From Crocinitomicaceae bacterium (GTDB taxonomy: Bacteria; Bacteroidota; Bacteroidia; Flavobacteriales_D; Crocinitomicaceae), in contig DQTF01000180.1 of the NCBI GenBank assembly GCA_015662935.1, positions 1-9,006 on the forward strand: DNA of 9,006 nucleotides, written 5' to 3'. Below the pieces are notes generated by a model. That model worked only from the letters and a program-made list of their open reading frames with translations, made no database searches and was not told the origin of the DNA. A program made the position numbers and the translations under genes. Positions 5,728-9,006 of this stretch are shown here, piece after piece. Within the stretch, counting starts at the first letter, position 1; the number at the start of each line of letters is the position of its first letter.

Positions 5728-6852
5728 ATGAAAATTCAGCTCCACGATAATAAAAAGCATCTTGATTTTGCTCCATTAACATTGACACGTCCTGTCGGAA
5801 ATTTGCGAATGGGAATTTTAACCAATGATGAAAGGTGGAAGTTACTTGTTCCAAACGTAGAAATTTATTTCGAAACAGAAGATTATCTTTCTGAGAAGTT
5901 CCAACAATCAAGTCAGGCAATTGTTGTAAATGCTTGTGTAATTCCTAATGAAGAATTAGTTACTGAAGTTTTGAAGCTAAAAGGAAACGAAGAATTAATA
6001 ATTGATGGTTTATGGCTTGCTCGTTCAGGTACAGGAGAAATTCTGAAAGATTACGCCGGGAAAATGCCTACAGTTATCAATCATCGATGGGAACTGTTTC
6101 AGAAGAATGCCGAAGTTTTAGAGCAAGATTTCCATTTAGTAACTAAAGGGAGAATATCTGTCCAATTGTCTTCTACCAATACAATTATTGGAGATACAAC
6201 AAAAATTTTCTTAGAAGAAGGAGCAAGAGTTGAAGCGTCCATTTTAAACACAAACGACGGACCTATTTATATTGGCAAGAATGCTGAAATAATGGAAGGT
6301 TCTATAATTAGAGGTGCTCTCGCAATGCTTAATAATAGTGTGCTTAAACTTGGATCAAAGGTTTATGGGGCTACTACTATAGGTCCTTTTTGTAAAGTCG
6401 GGGGAGAGGTAAATAATGTTATTTTCTACGGCTATTCTAATAAAGGTCACGATGGTTTTGTTGGTAATTCTCTGATTGGAGAATGGTGCAACCTTGGCGC
6501 AGATACGAATACTTCTAACCTAAAGAATAATTACGGTTTGGTAAAGACTTATTCTTTCAAATCCAAACACATTGAACAAACTGAAGTTCAATTCATGGGA
6601 TTAGTAATGGGGGACCATTCTAAATGCGGAATCAACACAATGTTCAACACAGCGACTGTTGTCGGAGTCTCAAGCAATGTTTTCGGAGCAGAATTTCCGC
6701 CAAAATACATTCCTTCATTCTCTTGGGGTATCCAAGGAGATGCCTACGACTTTTCAAAAGCAATTGAGAGTTCTAATAATATGATGGTAAGACGTGGATT
6801 AGAATTAACAAAAGAAGAAATTGCAATTTTACAACATGTCTCGGAGAGCTAG
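5728..6852 (+). CDS. GlmU-like sugar nucleotidyltransferase/acetyltransferase (alternative Bacteroidota type)
   Basis: This 374-residue cytoplasmic protein resembles the alternative bifunctional GlmU family of Bacteroidota (UDP-GlcNAc diphosphorylase/GlcN-1-P acetyltransferase), which would supply UDP-GlcNAc for peptidoglycan and surface glycans. The N-terminal part starts with the family pattern APLTLTRPVGNLRMGI and T-x-x-E-x-W (15-37). The classical GlmU loop G-x-G-T-R-M is absent. About residues 153-330 form hexapeptide repeats of a left-handed beta-helix (IIGDTT, IYIGKNAEI, LKLGSKVYG, TIGPFCKVGG). Within it, SNKGHDGFVGNS and NLGADTNTSN line up with the acetyltransferase active site of GlmU, H241 matching the catalytic histidine (E. 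coli H363). The acyltransferase half therefore looks intact, while nucleotidyl transfer is assigned only by family. It is not certain that the substrate is GlcN-1-P rather than another sugar phosphate. The gene is preceded by the symporter on the same strand. Confidence 0.82.
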   Translation: MKIQLHDNKKHLDFAPLTLTRPVGNLRMGILTNDERWKLLVPNVEIYFETEDYLSEKFQQSSQAIVVNACVIPNEELVTEVLKLKGNEELIIDGLWLARSGTGEILKDYAGKMPTVINHRWELFQKNAEVLEQDFHLVTKGRISVQLSSTNTIIGDTTKIFLEEGARVEASILNTNDGPIYIGKNAEIMEGSIIRGALAMLNNSVLKLGSKVYGATTIGPFCKVGGEVNNVIFYGYSNKGHDGFVGNSLIGEWCNLGADTNTSNLKNNYGLVKTYSFKSKHIEQTEVQFMGLVMGDHSKCGINTMFNTATVVGVSSNVFGAEFPPKYIPSFSWGIQGDAYDFSKAIESSNNMMVRRGLELTKEEIAILQHVSES

Positions 6853-7234
6853 TTGAATAATAAGAAGTTAAGATTGTCAGGAGTTAAGAGCTTTAATGCT
6901 CTAAGAAACTAAATCTTTCCTATAAAACTGTACATAAGTCGAACTGTCGAGTAGTCGAAATATCCAATCCTTCATCTTCCTGCCACTAACCACGACAAAA
7001 TAGCAGTCGTATTCTAATGGCACATCCTTTGAACAATACCTTAAAACAAGATTGTCCTCTCTTTTTGAATATATAAGGAAGAATAACTGACAGTTTGACG
7101 GTTTAAAATGTAGAACGAAAATAAAGTAAATGTTCGAGTAAAATAAAGAACAAGAATGGCAAGTATTACCTTTCTTCATAACTTTTACCTCTTGACATTC
7201 TAACATTTTCAATTCTACCATACAAAAACAAGAT
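6853..7234. other. 382-base gap before lon, no convincing gene
   Basis: The gap starts with a small hairpin, AGAGC-TTTAAT-GCTCT (6887-6902), without a T run, so it is a poor terminator for the GlmU-like gene. AGTTAAGA occurs twice, 16 bases apart (6866-6873, 6882-6889). GTCGA occurs three times at exact eight-base spacing (6938-6958). A minus-strand frame from ATG at 7206 to TAG at 6901 would encode 101 residues, but it is cysteine- and aromatic-rich with no recognisable motif, and it starts 28 bases from lon; I consider it chance. Near lon, TACCTTTC (7167-7174) and TAACTTTT (7179-7186) are one-mismatch -7 candidates, and TTGACA is at 7192-7197; none has a convincing partner. Confidence 0.5.
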
Positions 7235-9006
7235 ATGAGTAATTTTTTTGAAAATAAAATGATAGACTTTTCCAAATTGGAAGCAGATGCGGAATTTATC
7301 CCATTAATCACTGCGGAAGAAGAAGAAAACATGAACAAAGCGGAATACCCTGATGAATTAGCAATTCTCCCTTTGAGAAATAATGTGCTATTCCCAGGTG
7401 TTGTTATTCCAATTACAGTTGGACGCGATAAATCCATTAAGTTAATTCAAGATGCAAACAAAGGATCTAAGATTATAGGAGTTGTTTCGCAACAAAATCA
7501 AGAGGTTGAATCTCCTGAATTTGTTGACTTGCATAATATAGGAACGGTTGCGCAGATTATTCGCTTGCTGAAGATGCCAGATGGTTCTTCTACAGTTATC
7601 ATTCAAGGAAAAAGACGTTTTGAAATAACGCAGCCTATTCAGACTGAGCCTTACATGAAATCTAAGGTCAAGATGCTTAATGAATCTAAAGTGGATGAAT
7701 CTGATGAAGAATTGAAAATAATGTTCAAATCGATTAAGGATTTGGCATTGCAAATTATTCAAGAAAGTCCTAATATTCCTTCAGAAGCATCTTTCGCGAT
7801 TGGGAATATTGACAGCCCAACGTTCTTAGTGAATTTTATTTCTTCTAACATGAATGCAGATGTTGCTAAAAAGCAAGAAATGCTAAACGAGTTAGATCTC
7901 AAAAAGCGTGTGACTTTAGTTTTAGAACATCTCAACCTAGAAATTCAAATGCTCGAAATGACCAATGAGATTCAATCAAAGGTTAGAAAAGACATAGATC
8001 AGCAGCAAAGAGAGTATTTCTTGCATCAACAAATGAGAACCATTCAAGATGAATTGGGAGGGAATCCTCAAGAGCAAGATGTTACAGATATGCGCGCTCG
8101 TGGTGATAAAAAGAAATGGAATGACATTGTCAAGAAATTATTCAATAAGGAATTGGATAAACTGGGGAGAATGAATCCGCAAGGAGCAGAATATACTGTT
8201 CAGATGAATTATCTTGATTTAATGTTGGAATTACCTTGGGATGAATTCTCGAAAGATAACCTTGACTTAAATAGAGCAAAGAAAATTCTTGAAAGAGATC
8301 ATTATGGATTAGAAAAGGTAAAAGAAAGAATCTTAGAATACTTGGCGGTTCTTAAATTAAAAGGGAATATGAAGTCGCCGATTTTATGCTTTTACGGACC
8401 TCCAGGAGTTGGAAAAACTTCATTGGGAAAATCGATTGCTGAAGCACTAGACAGAAAGTATATTAGAATGTCTTTAGGAGGACTGCATGATGAATCTGAA
8501 ATCCGAGGACATCGTAAAACATACATTGGAGCTATGCCTGGTCGAATTATTCAAAATATAAAAAAAGCAGGCATTAGTAATCCTGTATTTGTATTGGATG
8601 AGGTTGATAAGTTAGGAAGGAGCAATCACGGAGATCCTTCTTCTGCATTGTTGGAAGTGCTAGATCCAGAGCAAAATAGTGAATTCTATGATAATTATAT
8701 TGAGACCGAATATGATCTTTCTCGTGTCATGTTTATTGCTACGGCAAATAATCTTTCTACTATACAAGGACCTCTTAGAGATAGAATGGAACTGATAGAA
8801 GTTAATGGTTATACTGTTGAAGAAAAGGTTGAAATTGCCAAACAACATTTATTGCCAAAGCAAATTAAAGAACACGGTATTAAAAAGAAGAATATTTCGA
8901 TTAGCGATAAAGTCTTAGAGAAATTAGTCGAAGAATATACCAGTGAATCTGGAGTTCGTGGATTGGATAAAATGGTAGCAAAGGTCGTTCGTAATAGAGC
9001 GCGTCA
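7235..9006 (+). CDS. lon: ATP-dependent protease Lon, truncated by right window edge
   Basis: Lon is a cytoplasmic hexameric AAA+ protease that unfolds and degrades damaged and regulatory proteins. The frame runs from ATG 7235 to the edge, 590 full codons. Residues 1-40 are an acidic extension. The substrate-binding N domain begins at LAILPLRNNVLFPG (42-55). A helical, coiled-coil-prone stretch follows (about 235-310, with QREYFLHQQMRTIQDELG). The ATPase module has Walker A GPPGVGKT (388-395, K394), Walker B VFVLDEVDK (451-459, D455/E456), the sensor 1 asparagine in ATANN (N505) and a sensor 2 arginine in SGVRGLDK (R575). These sit about 32 positions later than in E. coli Lon, matching the N-terminal extension. 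The protease domain with its Ser-Lys dyad would begin beyond the window, so proteolytic competence cannot be checked. No frameshift is seen. Later ATGs (codons 9 and 33) are possible starts, but the first is preferred. A heat-shock promoter was not recognised. Confidence 0.96.
   Translation, partial: MSNFFENKMIDFSKLEADAEFIPLITAEEEENMNKAEYPDELAILPLRNNVLFPGVVIPITVGRDKSIKLIQDANKGSKIIGVVSQQNQEVESPEFVDLHNIGTVAQIIRLLKMPDGSSTVIIQGKRRFEITQPIQTEPYMKSKVKMLNESKVDESDEELKIMFKSIKDLALQIIQESPNIPSEASFAIGNIDSPTFLVNFISSNMNADVAKKQEMLNELDLKKRVTLVLEHLNLEIQMLEMTNEIQSKVRKDIDQQQREYFLHQQMRTIQDELGGNPQEQDVTDMRARGDKKKWNDIVKKLFNKELDKLGRMNPQGAEYTVQMNYLDLMLELPWDEFSKDNLDLNRAKKILERDHYGLEKVKERILEYLAVLKLKGNMKSPILCFYGPPGVGKTSLGKSIAEALDRKYIRMSLGGLHDESEIRGHRKTYIGAMPGRIIQNIKKAGISNPVFVLDEVDKLGRSNHGDPSSALLEVLDPEQNSEFYDNYIETEYDLSRVMFIATANNLSTIQGPLRDRMELIEVNGYTVEEKVEIAKQHLLPKQIKEHGIKKKNISISDKVLEKLVEEYTSESGVRGLDKMVAKVVRNRAR

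Noticed and set aside
5726..5920. 64-residue frame on the minus strand
   Set aside because: It is antisense to the start of the GlmU-like gene, whose family motif occupies the other strand.
6887..6902. Terminator after the GlmU-like gene
   Set aside because: The stem is only 5 bp and no T run follows on either strand.
7192..7221. E. coli-type promoter for lon: TTGACA with TACCAT 18 bases downstream
   Set aside because: The -35 is perfect, but the -10 matches at only four of six bases, and the other promoters here are of the Bacteroidota TANNTTTG type; probably coincidence.
6901..7437. 178-residue frame on the minus strand
   Set aside because: Its first third is antisense to the N-terminus of Lon, and the rest is cysteine- and aromatic-rich without domain features, as expected from AT-rich noncoding DNA.
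7442..7762. 106-residue frame on the minus strand
   Set aside because: It is antisense to the conserved N domain of Lon; its arginine-, asparagine- and leucine-rich composition is typical of a shadow.
8660..8848. 62-residue frame on the minus strand
   Set aside because: It is antisense to the Lon ATPase module between Walker B and sensor 2.
1..9006. A new defence, mobile or biosynthetic system
   Set aside because: All substantial frames belong to familiar families or to one domain of unknown function. There are no transposase, integrase, toxin, nuclease or CRISPR signatures, and gene order shows no cassette-like cluster.

Overview
This window looks like an ordinary chromosomal stretch of a member of the Bacteroidota, most likely a flavobacterium-like organism. 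The DNA is AT-rich. A secreted protein carries a type IX secretion (T9SS) sorting domain, a system largely confined to this phylum. Several genes are preceded by the Bacteroidota promoter -7 element (TANNTTTG) rather than an E. coli-type -10 box, and I saw no clear Shine-Dalgarno sequences. An alternative GlmU-like protein and a DUF4348-like protein also fit the phylum.

Layout, left to right. Bases 1-431 hold the end of a DUF4348-like protein whose start lies outside the window. A hairpin at 471-501 separates it from a convergent tRNA-Asp gene (517-590, minus). After the tRNA leader and promoter comes a strong terminator (754-792) for a minus-strand gene for a secreted, cysteine-containing, Ig-like and MopE-like protein (808-1995). 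Divergent from it is the 23S rRNA pseudouridine synthase gene rluF (2124-2852, plus), which ends 27 bases from the end of a convergent membrane fatty acid desaturase gene (2880-4001, minus). The desaturase is divergent from a sodium/solute symporter gene (4155-5657, plus). The symporter is followed by an AT-only repeat and the GlmU-like acyltransferase gene (5728-6852, plus). A 382-base gap precedes lon (7235 onward, plus), which runs off the right edge after its ATPase module and before its protease domain.

The genes do not form one pathway. They cover RNA modification, lipid desaturation, solute uptake, amino-sugar nucleotide synthesis, protein quality control and surface secretion. Frequent strand changes and individual promoters suggest mostly single-gene transcription units; the symporter and GlmU-like gene are the only plausible co-transcribed pair, and even they have a candidate promoter between them.

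I found no mobile element, CRISPR array, phage gene, toxin-antitoxin pair or defence cassette, and no convincing new multi-gene system. The points most worth a second look are promoters placed so close to start codons that transcripts may be nearly leaderless, the diverged nucleotidyltransferase half of the GlmU-like protein, the AT-only repeat at 5685-5716, and the unexplained gap before lon.
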